Below are positions 42,401 to 54,079 of a stretch of DNA of 64,000 nucleotides, piece by piece. Position 1 is the stretch's first letter; every line of letters begins with the position of its first letter. The translations under genes were made by a program, and so were the position numbers. Under the pieces are notes generated by a model that saw only the letters and a program-made list of their open reading frames with translations, searched no databases and was not told where the DNA came from. Origin of the DNA: Strix aluco (lineage: Eukaryota > Chordata > Aves > Strigiformes > Strigidae); contig NC_133932.1 of assembly GCF_031877795.1 (NCBI RefSeq), positions 90,425,994-90,489,993 on the forward strand, given 5' to 3'.

Positions 42401-45400
42401 CATATAGTTGGGACATAGGTCTGAAAAGCGAGTAGGGATAAGTTTCTTGCTCTGATTCTTAACAAAGACCTTTGTTAGTCTCCCAGTTCTCAGGCAAATC
42501 AGACTGATTTTTTGGTAGCTGTTGCTTGCTCCTTGTTTGTTCTTTCTCTTGAAGGATTTTCAGTGACTTCCATTTTCCTGATACAGAACAGGAAAACTTC
42601 TAAAACTTAAGTTTTGCAGGATGATAAAGCCCTATTACTTCCAGCTCTACTTAAAATAGAAAACTGTTATGGCTATTGGCAAGGCACAATGGATCTAAAA
42701 GCATTTTTGGCAAAGGGATGTTTGCTTTTTACCTGAAGGAAAATAACTAGCAAGTCCATCTACTCCAGGGTATAGTGTATTTTATGAATGGTTAGATTCA
42801 AATTAGCTTGAACCAGACTTCTAGGCTTCCTAGGAGTCTTTCCCCTAAATATTTAATTTCTTCTGCCAGTTAAAATCCCAGTCTGAAAAACTATCTGTAA
42901 CATGCAGAAAATTGTTGCATTATCTCTTTTCTCTGGTTTTATAAGTTGTTTTATTGTCGCTGTCTAGGTTTTGGGGTTTTTTTTTTCTCCAGTTCTACTG
43001 TTTATCTTGTCTAGATTTGTGAATTCAGGTACCTGCACACCGAAATCTAAGGCTGTTGACTTTTTAGGTCATTCTGTACAACACTGAATTTTTGTCTAAC
43101 TCAAATATTTCAGCTCATGCCAGACTACTTAATTCAGTCTGCGTTTCACTGAGCCTACAAATAGGCTTCTAGTAACCTGTGTCCGGGGTGCAGAAGGGTA
43201 AGAATGCTGCTATCTTCCTTGATAGAAAATGGAGCTTCTTTCTCAGCTCCCTGCAAGCTTGCTGTCCCAAAGGAGTGGTCATCTTCAAAGACTAGTTGCC
43301 ATGTGGCCTTAAAAGTAGATAGGAAAAAATGCTATTTAGTAGCCTTCAAAACATAATACTAAATCCTGAGGAAGTAAGTACCCACTCCAAGCATGAGGAT
43401 CTTAGCTGTAAACAAAATGGGTAAGGACATTCAGATCTCACTGCTTGGTTTTGTGGGTTTTCTGGTGGGTTTTTTTTAGTAATTCTGAAGTAATCCTGTC
43501 TGGCTTATGCTATTCACTGACCTCAGGTATAATCTGGCTTTCTTACATGGAAGACCAGTGTTGCTTCACTGAAAGGTAGTAAAATGCTTGCAGAGGCTTT
43601 GCACCATTTGTCTGAACTCACCCAATTCCCTAAGTGAAAGGAGAAGCTCTTTTCAAAGAATGTACCTTGGCTGTTCTTCTGTTCAAATACTGCTGCTCTA
43701 CAGTCATCCAACAAACAGTAAAGTTTACCCTTACTCATGTAATGTGAAGAAAGTGGATTTCCCTAATGCTTAGGAGAGTTTTCATGAGGAAAGCCATGTG
43801 TCTTCAGATTGGTTTCTACTGTCTGAACTGTGTGATGGAGGGGACTTACTGCCCAGTATTTGCTTATATTGAAAATAACTTGTTCATTTACAAGCTTAGA
43901 AAATGAGCTCTTTCTTCGCATCTAACTGCAGAACGCAAGTGAAAAATGTGTATCTAAATGATGGGACTGGGTTTGGTTGTGCATGCTGGCATTGCCCTGC
44001 TGTCAAACTGTGACAAGCCCTGACTACAGTGTCATTTCCCACTTCTCACACTTCATTTGCTTTGGAGGATGGATCATGCTCATCTATCTGAGCTTCAGGG
44101 CAGTCCCCAGTCTGGGCCATCAGGTGATTAGAACTGGAGAATCATCTTCCATGGCATCCTTGCAGCCCCAGTCTTCTGTAAATGGTTATACAGGATAATT
44201 ATTTGCTGCAGCTGCTTACTATCCACAAAGAGAAATGTTTGTATTGAGGTTGTGTGGTTTTAAACAGAGTTGATAAGAGTTAAGGGCTCAACTAGATAGA
44301 TCTGCTACAGTCAGTGGTCACTGATGTGTGAAAAGAAAATCCTAAAGCTGAATTCGCAGAACTGATAGATAAGAAGAGAAGAAACAACTGATTTTTTTTT
44401 TCTTTCGTAAGTGAAAGACTATTAAACTTCCCAAACAGTTTCTAAATGGACATCTTCAGTACTCAAACATAACTGAGGGAGCAGTGGTGGAATAATGTGA
44501 AAGAGGGTTACTCAAACATAGCTATAATGTTAGTCTTCTTGCTCACTCTAGGTGAGAGCTGACTACAACTTTCTGATTCTTGTCAAGTTATAATCCTTCT
44601 GGGACTAGAAGAAGGACTCTGACTGAGGAAAGTTCCTGAAATACAGGGTTCAAGTGCTCATCTAGACATCCGGTGCCACCTCAGACACTGTAACATATCC
44701 AGTACACTTAGCTGGTGCTGGCAGCTGTGATACAGGACCTATAAGACATGTGTATCCTTCCAGAGTGATAGCTGGAGGCTAGCAGTCATGTAAAAGACCT
44801 TAGGCCATCTAAAATGTCACTAGGTGTCTGTGCTGAAGGATCCAAATCCCACCTGAAATGTCTTTCTGTACACTTCAAGTGACCACTAGTTTCTCTGGGC
44901 TTTCAGTTTTCTATAGAAGGAATGTACTCGGAACAAATGCAGCAAGGTACAAACTCATTGTTTAAGTGATACAACTAGAGAACAGGACCCTAACACTGAA
45001 AATACTTTGTCCATACATAAGGATATGAAAAGTGCTCTTTACCACATGTATGCCAAATACCTTAACTTCTACTGAAGAACGTATCAACTTGTTACCAAGT
45101 GTGAAATTGTTCAAATACTTCAGGAAGAACAATTTATCTAAAGTGTCAGGCCAAACTTTAATTTATTTTCATGTAACTGTACAGCATTCTATTATTATTA
45201 TGATCAGACCATAACTTTTTGGCTATGGCACAGCTCACTGTACATCTGAAGGGAAAAGAGGAGGAAATCTCTTAGGAGAGCGGTTTGGGGAAATGGGGAG
45301 GGTTCTGGCTTCTTTAACCAAAATATGCATGTCTTAAACTGTTTGCTGACCTGCCAGATCAGTCACTAAGACACCTACGTCATGCTCTGGTTGGGAGTAA

Positions 45401-48400
45401 TTGGTTTAAACATGTGCATTGTAATATGGCTGTCTTAAAAATCCATGTCCTTGAAAATTTGGAAAATAAATGCATGAAAGTCTCAAAGCAGGAACAGAAA
45501 ACAGCTACTGTTCTGGTGCTTAACTGCAGAGGTAACTGTTTGTAGGCAGCATGTCACATGCTCCATTTCTGAAAACCAAAATTCCCAAGCACGTCCCTCC
45601 ACAACAATTAACATGTTAGTGATGCTATTTTGCTTTGAACAACATACTGTATTTTTTTCTAACCTGAGGACACTTGTTATAAAAGTTGCACTTGAGAATA
45701 CAGTGCTTCTTCCTCATAAGCAAATCTCAGGCTGTCACTAATGCCTCTTGCATTAAATAAACATATTACACCACTCTTCCATTAAAAAGGAATTGCCAGG
45801 TATGCATATAAATGTAAACATGTTTAATTTTTATGCCAAAGTGTCTGTTACAGCAGACCCCAGAAAATCTTGCTTATTTTACATAAGCATTTTTCCCCAT
45901 CTCTCACTTGGCTATTAAGCTAAATTATTTTTTTTATCATTTTTATACCCTTTATTAAGCAGCATAGGGTTTCCTCCTGTAAGGCTGTGTGAGCAGGTCT
46001 GTTAGAGAAAGGCAAAATAAATACTTTTGGATCACTGTAGGAAGCAGAAAGGGTCTTGCTTGGGCCCTGCTGTGCTACACTGTCTCCTTCAGTATTTTAA
46101 ACCAAAATCTGAGTTCCTTATACTGAAGGAGGGAATAAGCCAAAATGTGTTGTATATGAGGATGCTTATTTCATTGTAACCCCCTTCACCTGAAAATATA
46201 ATTGAAACATTCCTGAGCTGCCTATGATTCTGCTTTTATGTAAGTTTCATAGGGGAGAGGGAGAAAGTCTTGTGCACCTTTTCTCCCATTTCCCTCTTGC
46301 ATGCAACCAGAAATGGAGAAACTGCTATAATCAATTGAAAAAACTTGTTACCCATAGAGTAAGCAAATGAAAAATAATCTGTCTTCATTTTTATGAAGAC
46401 AAAGGTACTTGGGTAGAGATAATGCAGAGGTGGGGAGTCCTTGCCTTGATGGAGTTCCAGTCCAGCCACTGTGTTTTCCCCCGTGTAGGGGAAAAAATCT
46501 TACTAAGTGAACACTTCTATTTTAAATATAAAATGACTACCTTGTCATTTCTTGTCTACAAAACAGTGAGTGGAACATACCAAAATGGTGTGGAGCTTCA
46601 GTTGATCTGATTTAAAAAGCGGTCACCTAGCAGTTCTGTGAAAGAACCAACTTAGACTGTTGTGTGAATCTTCTCCACCACTGAACCATCTACACCAAAA
46701 TCTTCAAAGTCCTTTACATATGCAGAAGCAGTGTAACGGTGAAATACATCAGTAAATCTGGTCGCTCATGCCAGATTTGTTTGGGGCTTGTGATACCCCT
46801 TATTCCTTTCCCTGACTGCCCACTTAACTGTATTGCAGTTGTCAGCATAGAGCAGTTTCCTACTGCTTTAGGTTCAGGAGTTGAATAAACAAAATAGAGT
46901 TTGGTTCTTTGCTGGAAATGCATGTGTAGATTCATGGATGTTTTGTCAGCATAGTCACAGGCCACAGATAGACCACCTTCAGACCTCACTGGTCTAAGGG
47001 TTGCAGGGGGGGAGCATTTTGCAGAGGGGTGAGGGGATGGAATGGGGAAAATGGAGTGTGAATTCCTTGTGACTCTGAAAGATGCTGAAGGAGGGACAGA
47101 CAGACAAAGAAACAGGGTGGAAATTCCAGGCAGTGTTTTTGCTGGAAGAGTGAACGTAAACTTGTGCTGTAACATGGAGCTGCAAGATGGAAAGCAGAGG
47201 TTAGTGTAAGCCCACATACAGAATTGTCATTTCTTTGTGATAGAAAACCTTATGTGTCAGAGTTGTAGGCTGGCTGCAGGTCCTTCCCTCCTTCCTAATA
47301 ATACCAGAACTTTAATTGTTTTTTCTTTCTGTAAATTGAAAGCCTCGAATGGAGCAGGGAATTCCCTGGTGCCCACCTGTCAGTGACAGGTTAGAATTAG
47401 TCAGGGCATATAGCTGAAACCTTCACCTGCCCTCTGGGGAAGGTCAGTCTTGAAAGCTGGTGGAGGATGGGGGGAAGGCAAGACCATATCTTGGCAGTTG
47501 AAAATGTGCTTAAGCTGGAAGCCCCACGAACACACAACTTTCACAAACCACAAGTGGTAGGTTTTTTTGTATTGGAGTCAAGGAAGAAATTAGATTGTTC
47601 CAGTTGTAAAGCTCAAAAAAACCAAGTAACTCTGAAGTAAGTGGAAGTACCATCCACACAGTGGCTGAGAAAAAGCTGTATATCTAACGGGAACATAATT
47701 GAAATGGTCTATGTAAGTATTTAAACCACCTCAAAGGACTATTGCAATTTCTGAATTTCATATTGGCATTTTATGTTTGACAAGGTGACATTGTGTAAGA
47801 AATGTATTGTAAAACACTGCTGTACTGTAGGAAAATGATTGAATGTAAATATTTCAAGATGTGGACCACTGTTCAAATGTTATCATAAATCTTTGCCATT
47901 GTTTTAGGGGATAATTCTTCATGCATATTTGAGTTGAATTGATAGAACCAGCCCCTGGAAGGGTAATCTGCTTGTTATTGCTTTACTACCACTAATAGTT
48001 TAATTTTGGCTTTTCAGGTATTCACATCCACCTGTACATTATATATGATGATTTATTTTTTTTCATAACTAGCAGAGAAAAGTTCTGACTTTTGTTTTCA
48101 AATTAACAAGAGTGTTTAATAGCTTTGTTCTTTCTCGAAATGAGCTTGCAAAGCACCACAAGAATGGCTTTTTCCAGCTTAATATTTTTTTTCTTTTTTA
48201 CTTCTTGCAGGTTTGGTAGGTTTACAGTAGCTGCACTTCAGTCCAAAGTAGAACAAAGTGAACGTGAAATGAACCGTCTAAAAAAGGCACTGGAAAGAAG
48301 TGATAAATACATAGAAGAAATGGAGTGTCAGCTTCTGCAGCTGAAAAATGCAGGCGAAGGAACCCAGACAGTGAGTGCTGTTTGTGAGAGAGCGCTTTCC

Positions 48401-49717
48401 ACAGATACTAAAGGAGCTGAGAGCAGTGAAGATACAACATGTTTGAAAACCCAAGTTGAGGAGAAAAAAGCTTTGACTACCAGTCAAAGTCCTGACAGTC
48501 TTGAGCAGCTGACAAGTGGTGGAACTTCTTTAAGCTCTTCTAGTCAAGATGGTTCAAATGGTTCAAATACCCAGTGTCCCCCAAAGAAAGAACTATTTCC
48601 AGGATGTCATGGGGTTCTCCTGGATGAAAATACTACAAATATGGATGGCTGCTTAGAAGAGCAGTGGAATAAAATCGAGGAATGTACCCCATATAAGGAT
48701 GAAGAAGAACTTTATGATCTTCCACCACCATGCACTCCTTTTCTGTCTCTCAGTCGCCTTCAGTTGAACACTCCTGATGGAAAAGAAAATGCAAGGAAAC
48801 CATCAACATTCCTGAGGAAGCTGAAATTTGAAGAGTTTTGTGACACTTCAGATGATTGCAGCAAAGATTCTCCAGAACACAGCACAAGCAGCTGTAATAG
48901 TGGAAAGAAGCTCAACTGTTTTACTACAGGAAAATCAGGTTTTTGGGCGACCTGCCCCACGAACTTTGCTGAGAACTTAGATTTTGGTGAATCAGAGCAA
49001 AATGCAGTAGCTGGTCAGTCAGATGAGACAGCAGCAAAGTCCAGTGATAAAACAAGTTCTTGCTTACCTAAAAGGCTACATACTCTCTGCTCTTCCGAAA
49101 TGAACCGCACAAGAACCTCCAGTGAGGCATCTATGGATGCTGCCTACCTCGACAAAATTTCCGAGCTGGACTCAATGATGTCTGAGTCGGACAACAGCAA
49201 GAGTCCATGCTATAATTTCAAGTCCTCCGATCTTGATAATTCTTCAAAGTCAACAGAGTGCTCTAAGCTCCTGAATGAAACTGAGAAGAAGCTGGAAGGG
49301 ATGAATGAGGAACAGAGTATGAAGTGTCCAGAGACAAGCGATCTAGCAGTTGACAGAACTGGCTGGAAACCTGCTATGTTTTCCATTCTCTCCCCATCTG
49401 AGCTAGATATGAATGACCACTTTCCACTGTTTACAGGCCAAAACGTAGCAGCTAGTGATATCAAACCTCCAAACTGTTTATTTCAAAGAGACTTTTCCCA
49501 GAGTTTACTGTTCAGTAACTCACAAAGGTTGTTTGAGGAACAAAAGTTTGGTTCGTGTTTTTTAAAGATGTCATCTGACCTGCACAATCAGCTTAATCCT
49601 CCTTGGGTGTCTTCCTTTATAGCTGAAAGGAAAAATAAAAATGTCAGTCAGTCAACTAAGAGGAAAATTCAAAGCAGCCTTTCCAGTGCTAGTCCATCAA
49701 AAACCACCAAAAACTGA
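27335..49717 (+). CDS. OBI1: OBI1 / RNF219, ORC ubiquitin ligase 1 (six coding exons, 714 aa)
   Basis: The coding exons are 27335-27406, 32662-32797, 33760-33851, 35468-35716, 39043-39131 and 48211-49717. They total 2,145 nt including TGA, 714 aa, close to my recollection of the human protein (about 726 aa). All introns are GT-AG and all junction phases match. OBI1 is an E3 ubiquitin ligase of the origin recognition complex, reported to multi-monoubiquitinate ORC3 and ORC5 to promote origin firing. As RNF219 it is also reported to bind CCR4-NOT. Visible parts are a C3HC4 RING at residues 18-55 (C18, C21, C31, H35, C38, C41, C52, C55), a coiled-coil-rich segment at about 85-270, a long Ser-rich, probably disordered region, a highly conserved acidic/Ser block at about 510-545 and a basic Ser/Lys-rich C-terminus. 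The start has a good Kozak context (G at -3 and +4). No lesion is visible. Human OBI1 also neighbours POU4F1 on the same strand. Confidence 0.96.
27407..32661 (+). other. OBI1 intron 1 (5,255 bp)
   Basis: The first 400 bp remain in the CpG island, then composition returns to AT-rich. It contains a CR1 LINE fragment (28,969-29,560). The acceptor is preceded by a long pyrimidine tract (about 32,607-32,650) and AATATTAAAAG. The open frames in it, including a 118-codon minus-strand frame at 30,069-30,425, have no recognisable family. Confidence 0.85.
28969..29560 (+). mobile_element. CR1 LINE fragment, 5'-truncated, 3' end intact
   Basis: It begins around GCATCAGAAATAGCGTGG and ends with the characteristic CR1 tail: the TTGGACTGGATGATCTTCAAGG region followed by ATTCTATGATTCTGTGATTCTG-like octamer repeats. 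A frame open from 29,035 to 29,454 encodes the C-terminal end of the reverse-transcriptase ORF, with recognisable pieces such as [14 protein letters not shown] and [17 protein letters not shown]1 is the dominant non-LTR retrotransposon of birds and other sauropsids, and nearly all copies are 5'-truncated like this one. The ORF end is degraded after about codon 140, so it is a dead copy. It lies in sense orientation in OBI1 intron 1. Confidence 0.96.
32662..32797 (+). CDS. OBI1: OBI1 coding exon 2 (residues 25-70, rest of RING)
   Basis: It encodes [20 protein letters not shown] onward, with RING ligands C31, H35, C38, C41, C52 and C55. It ends ...PCKEIIG with a phase-1 donor (ATAG|GTAAGG). The codon for G70 is split with exon 3. 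Confidence 0.96.
32798..33759 (+). other. OBI1 intron 2 (962 bp)
   Basis: AT-rich intron between GTAAGG and a CTGCTTTAG acceptor. No repeat or embedded gene seen. Confidence 0.9.
33760..33851 (+). CDS. OBI1: OBI1 coding exon 3 (residues 70-100)
   Basis: It encodes [20 protein letters not shown] and continues to LLHKEYE, a near-invariant basic/helical segment of the family that leads into the coiled coil. The donor is GAG|GTAAGG, phase 0. Confidence 0.95.
33852..35467 (+). other. OBI1 intron 3 (1,616 bp)
   Basis: AT-rich intron ending in ACACCTTTAG. No repeat or embedded gene recognised. Confidence 0.9.
35468..35716 (+). CDS. OBI1: OBI1 coding exon 4 (residues 101-183)
   Basis: It starts [20 protein letters not shown] and ends [11 protein letters not shown]. 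Both ends are heptad-rich and probably coiled coil, separated by a Ser/Glu-rich linker that is the least conserved part. Exactly 83 codons, phase 0 at both ends. Confidence 0.95.
35717..39042 (+). other. OBI1 intron 4 (3,326 bp)
   Basis: AT-rich intron from GTAATA to a TTTTCCTTAG acceptor. It carries a short antisense CR1 tail at about 37,109-37,158. The sequence between 37,200 and 38,100 is less AT-rich and has open frames of 60-104 codons on both strands, none recognisable. Confidence 0.88.
37109..37158 (-). mobile_element. CR1 LINE 3'-end remnant
   Basis: TCATAGAATCATTTAGGTTGG followed by an AAGACACCTTTGAGATCGTTGAGTCC-like run is the reverse complement of the terminal roughly 50 bp of CR1. 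Only the tail is recognisable. Sequence beyond 37,160 does not match the CR1 body I know. Confidence 0.85.
39043..39131 (+). CDS. OBI1: OBI1 coding exon 5 (residues 184-213)
   Basis: It encodes [20 protein letters not shown] and then AEVDSRSPQ, a coiled-coil stretch conserved with mammals. The donor is CCAAA-A|GTATGT, phase 2. The lysine codon 213 is completed by the first G of exon 6. Confidence 0.95.
39132..48210 (+). other. OBI1 intron 5 (9,079 bp)
   Basis: This is the largest intron. It is mostly AT-rich unique sequence and contains an imperfect 23-bp direct repeat at 41,154-41,212. A 167-codon minus-strand frame at 46,714-47,217 shows no recognisable domain. The acceptor is TTTACTTCTTGCAG. 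No nested gene or RNA gene is supported. Confidence 0.87.
41154..41212 (+). repeat. Imperfect 23-bp direct repeat, 36-bp period
   Basis: The copies at 41,154-41,176 and 41,190-41,212 match at 22 of 23 positions (ATCTTATA[T/C]TGATATCCTGCAAT) and are separated by 13 bp. Confidence 0.85.
48211..49717 (+). CDS. OBI1: OBI1 coding exon 6 (residues 213-714, stop TGA)
   Basis: This large terminal exon begins within K213, followed by [19 protein letters not shown], and holds 70% of the protein. It covers the last coiled-coil heptads (to about residue 270), a Ser/Thr/Glu-rich disordered region, a CTPF-type motif near 48,730, the strongly conserved block at about residues 510-545 (from 49,100, containing [15 protein letters not shown]), and a basic, Ser-rich end ([17 protein letters not shown]). 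The open frame continues upstream to an ATG at 48,125, but that part is intron: the CTTCTTGCAG acceptor and the preceding pyrimidine tract fall inside it. Confidence 0.96.
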
Positions 49718-50472
49718 CTCTGCTTGGAAATCGAATGTGACTCAGTCGTCAACCTGCAAATGTTTAATATTTACAGGTGAACTTAATTTTTAATGACTTC
49801 CATGCAATCTGATCCTGTCTTTTTCGACTATGTGAAAACTGAGCATTCCCTTGCCCATTACAAGCTCTTTCCTAGGGAAGAACCATCCCAGATTCTTTTC
49901 TTTGGCTGGGCATTTTGTTTACTTGGGGATTTGGGGGTTTTGTATGTTCTTTTTAAGTTTTCAGGTTACATGATCTTCCAGTTGTGAGCACAGCTAATGA
50001 CTCCCCTGAACAGGACAGTTTTAAGTGGTCTTTCAAATCAGTCATTTATGTAAGAACTTGTTTTAAAGGTTACGTTTCCCATTCCTAAAGATTACATTTT
50101 GTGCGTGGAAGGCAGCTACTGGCTATATATCCTATGGATTCCTCAAATTGCTATAAAACAATGTCAGTTTTGCCACAAAACTTGCCTCCCAGAGGAAATG
50201 TTGCTGCTTGGACTGTTTCATAGCACTGTACTGAAACTCTTGTTTTAAGTGGGTGTAAGGTAGCAGCCTCTTTCTTTTCAGGGTTACAGCACGTCAGTTA
50301 GAAAACATCTCTTCTTTAACACTGCAAACATGGCTTGTATTTTTTGAAGTTAAGCACAATTTTTAATTTAGTTCCCAAAAAGCATTGTTATTCTAAATGT
50401 GTTTAGTATGCCTGTATAGACCATAAAAATGGGTTTGTATGCTAATGACTTGTTTACCTAATGTGCACTGAA

Positions 50473-50511
50473 CATTTTACATTAATACTGTACCATTTTA
50501 CATTAATACTG
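50473..50511 (+). repeat. 18-bp direct repeat in OBI1 3' UTR
   Basis: CATTTTACATTAATACTG occurs at 50,473-50,490 and again at 50,494-50,511, separated by three bases. The junction creates a TGTA (50,489-50,492), the sequence bound in RNA by CFIm upstream of poly(A) sites. Confidence 0.9.
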
Positions 50512-50532
50512 CATGCTTTTCTATGTGAATTG

Positions 50533-50538
50533 AATAAA
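50533..50538 (+). promoter_or_regulatory. Poly(A) signal AATAAA, OBI1
   Basis: This is the first canonical AATAAA after the OBI1 stop. It is followed within 40 bp by a T/G-containing stretch (CTTGATGTTGCC) suited to a downstream element. Cleavage is expected near 50,550-50,560. Confidence 0.7.
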
Positions 50539-50560
50539 ACATGTTATAAGCACTGTAATC

Positions 50561-53500
50561 CTTGATGTTGCCTCAAATATTGAATTAGCAAAAAAAAAAG
50601 AATGGGCAAACTTTTTTTTTCACCCACAATTTGGAAAATAGATATTGTAAGTTTTGTAAAACACAAATGTGAGCTTATACACACACAAAAAAAAAAATCA
50701 AATCTCCTTTCCTGCTCCTTGTTAGACATATTACCGTTCCAGTGTCAGCATCGATACAGTTGATGGAAATGGCTTTCGGCCTCTCTGGAGGTGACTCTTC
50801 CATAAAGTATTGCATAGGTCAACATAATGTGATGGCCCACTACGGGCAGGAGACCTAATTAAGCAGCAGAGCAAAATTGGTTTCTTTGCATTATTGTGTT
50901 TAAGGTTTTTTTAAAGGGCATATTTAATTGCAAGATGCAGGTTTTTCTTTCTGTATAGACCTCTGATGGCATTTCTTACAAACAGGCGTCCTCACCTCAT
51001 CAATTACCTATGATATGAAAAATCCATAGGCTGCCTTTTGTCCCTTTGAAAGAAGTGATAGCCACTTAGAAGATTTCAGTAGATAGGCCCATCTTTTGTA
51101 AAGTAGGGTCCTGTAAGCAGTTTGAACAAGAACTGCATTTTGCATCGTAATGTGTACATGCATTTGTGCTATTGGTGTGTTCATTCTCAACTGGGACTCT
51201 TTTGAGAAGCAGTTTTACCAAACAATCGTCATTCAGGCTATACGTGCAAGGACCCTTTCTGGGTGACCAGCAGGATGGCATTGTGCTTTCATATACTGCT
51301 TTCAATCTACCACCTGAATTTTAATCTTCACAGAAAAATCTAGTTGTTCAATTTTAACATGTTCTTCAGAAATTAGGAAGCTGGCAAAAACATCTGGACA
51401 TGAGCTGCTACTTAATTTGACTGGTTTTATTAGCAAGTCAAAAAAAGGCTGCCTTGATTCAACTCTGGGAGAAGAAGCAAGGGCTTCTCAGAATACATCT
51501 CGAATACTTTCTTAAAACACCCTTGTATTGCAAAGCAATTGCAAATATGCAGTAAATAAGTGTTAAGGTTGTTTTGTTTCACTGTGGGGTTGGGGGGATT
51601 GTGTTTATGGGCTTCATTTTATACTCCAGTATATTTCTGATACACCAAGTAATTTTCAGTGGTGGAAACACGAATACAACTGGTATCATACCCGAAATCA
51701 AACTAGAATAAAGGAAAATGGGCTGGTTTTCATGCTACTTTCTAGTCCTTTGGACAGGAACACTGCATATGGGCTTGCTCTTCAACATGGGTATTTTGAC
51801 TTTACATGTCATGCAGCTTGAATGGATAAAAGAGCCAATCCTAAAGTGAAAAAAATGCCGAAGATCAAGGTCATCAACTTCATATCTTATTTTCAAGCAG
51901 GGACAGAGTGTGAAGCATTTCAGGCCAAGTACTGGCTTTTCACTTGGAACAGTTGTGGGAGCACATACATTGTCACCTGCAGCCTCCCAGCTCTCGGCCG
52001 GTAACTTCCTCCGTTGTGGCAAGAAAGTTATTGTAGTTGTCCATAATTACATGATTTCCAAGCTCTCTCCTACCCTCAGATCTCAGCTATAGATATAGTT
52101 AGCAGATTGTGACTGCATCCAGTGCGAAAGTAGGAGCATTTTATGTTTCACAAGTTGTAAAGCTGAAACAGATATGAACCCTTGTATCTTAGTCTTGTTT
52201 TGTTTGGCTGGGGTTTGTTTTGAGTTGGTTTTGCTTGTTGGTTTGGGTGGTGTTTGTTTCTTTAATTGAGTGCCTTTAAAGCAACTACCACACTCTAAAT
52301 TCCGCATCTTATTTGGTTAATGTAGATTGTATTCCTTTTGGCTTAAAGTTTGACAGAGTGATTGGTGCAATATCAACTCAAAAATTTAAGCTGTGGTTTC
52401 TTCAGTTATAAGTTTGTTGGCCATACATGGTGTTTCAATTCCATAGGCTGCCTTCTGTCAGTGCTGTGCTTGCCTAATCTCTTGCTGCACTTACCATGCT
52501 CTCTGAATAAAAGGGCCTAAAGGAGAGTTCATTGCTGTTAGTTTTTTATGGTAGTTACCCAGTTATGTAGTAATATAGAACTGGAATACACAAGATCTAA
52601 AACTATTACAATTTTGATTAAGACAATAGATATTTCAAAGTGATGTAGAGATGAGACCTATGATGTCTAATGATATTTAATAGCTCATAAAATTTTTACT
52701 TCATCTAATAATACTTACTGTACAAAATATGAGGCAACTTGCAGGTTTTAACACAGATCGCTCTCCAGGAGCATTGGTAACACAGGAGAGGGAGATTGCT
52801 ACCGGCCTCAGTTCGTTGCCAGTGAAATCTGTTGGGTTATACCTAAGAGCAAGAACGCCAAGCAAGGTCAGGTTTTCACTTTGTTACCGGCAGTTTTACC
52901 TGCACGCAGTCTGGCAAGTGACCTGTTCTTCCTCCGTGATTCCCTGGTGGCCTTGCGAGAGCCCAGTGCTGCTTGCTATTGCTTCCACAGACAGAAGGCT
53001 GCTGGAACGGCTCTACCTACCAGCACCAGATACTGACTTGGGCTGTGCTGGGTTTTGAATGTGTTCTGTTGTCTCCTTTTAAAGTATCTTTAAAAAGGGG
53101 GCAAGGGGGACAATGCATAGCTTGTATACGCGATACAAGGTGTGCTAACTTGCAGCTCCTTTCCTTCTTCCTTCATTTCACAACTGTTTCCATCACCAAA
53201 TAATGCCATTTAAAGGCAGTTTAAACGAACTAAGTCTGATCCTAATTGTTGCACAGCATCAAAGTCCTGCTTCTGACTCCCAGCAGCCATAGGCTTGAAA
53301 AACAGTCTTCACACACCTCTTCTGTACTGTGGGTTATGGTGAATGGTTTGCAAACTCTGAAGTTGACTCTCCTTCCTTGCTGCTGTTGGCACAGGACCAT
53401 CTCATGTAAATAGAGGAAGGCTTCTCCCTTCTCCCCTTGCAGGTTTGGATGAGAGGAAAAGCAGTTCCAAGGTAACTTGATGCAGAGGTTCACGGTTATT

Positions 53501-53950
53501 CCAAGGATTGCCCACAGAGGTGATAGTCCCCTCTGGCTACTAATCCAGGTCTGGCCCTTCCCGCGCCTTGGTCCCTTGCAGCAGTCCTGTACCACTGTGA
53601 CGAGCCACCAGCTTGTCAGGCCTGGCCTAAGGGGGTGGGGCCCAACACCGAGCTATTGCCTCAGTGTCCCTTAGCTCTAACTGGAAGAGCGATCTTTGTT
53701 AGCTGAAAGGTGGAGGGAAAAGAACAGCTGGCATAGAGGAAAGCTTGCGGGTGCTTTGACAGTCGTGAATGTAGCAGGAGGTAGCAGGGGAGGATGAAAC
53801 TGGGCTGAAAAATTATATTTAGTATTCCTGATTTTTTTTTCAACTTTTCTCAGTAGGAAGAGTTGTCTCCTCCCTACTGCTCTTACAGGCTGTGTGGGTG
53901 CTTTTCAGGGAAGCCCGACGGACAGTGTCAAAATCCATCAGGTGGCTACT
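50561..53950. other. Intergenic gap between OBI1 and the POU4F1 upstream region
   Basis: No gene recognised. Further AATAAA motifs at 51,707-51,712 and 52,506-52,511 could serve as distal OBI1 poly(A) signals. A GT-rich stretch lies at about 52,190-52,260. Composition becomes less AT-rich from about 52,700. Open frames up to 117 codons (for example 53,242-53,595, minus strand) resemble nothing I know. Confidence 0.6.
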
Positions 53951-54079
53951 TTTCCCACCTGATCCTCATCAGCCAGGTCAGCGGGTGCCGGTTTCAAGCC
54001 GGGGAAATGAACCGGGGAAAGCCCGAGGACCGGGCATGGATGGGAGAGGTCCTTGTTCCTTCCCCGGGTCACTCTCCCC

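Larger units (their letters stand above)
49718..50560 (+). other. OBI1 3' UTR (probable)
   Basis: AT-rich sequence from the TGA to just beyond the first good poly(A) signal. It contains a duplicated 18-bp element at 50,473-50,511. A 64-codon frame at 49,793-49,987 has no supporting feature. A longer 3' UTR using downstream AATAAA motifs is possible. Confidence 0.7.

Noticed and set aside
46714-47217. 167-codon minus-strand frame in OBI1 intron 5
   Set aside because: No recognisable domain, no splice or promoter context, and length compatible with chance.
48125-48210. Apparent OBI1 start methionine upstream of exon 6
   Set aside because: The open frame from 48,125 runs through a pyrimidine tract and CTTCTTGCAG acceptor. 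The family sequence begins at 48,211 and joins exon 5 in phase, so the upstream codons are intron.
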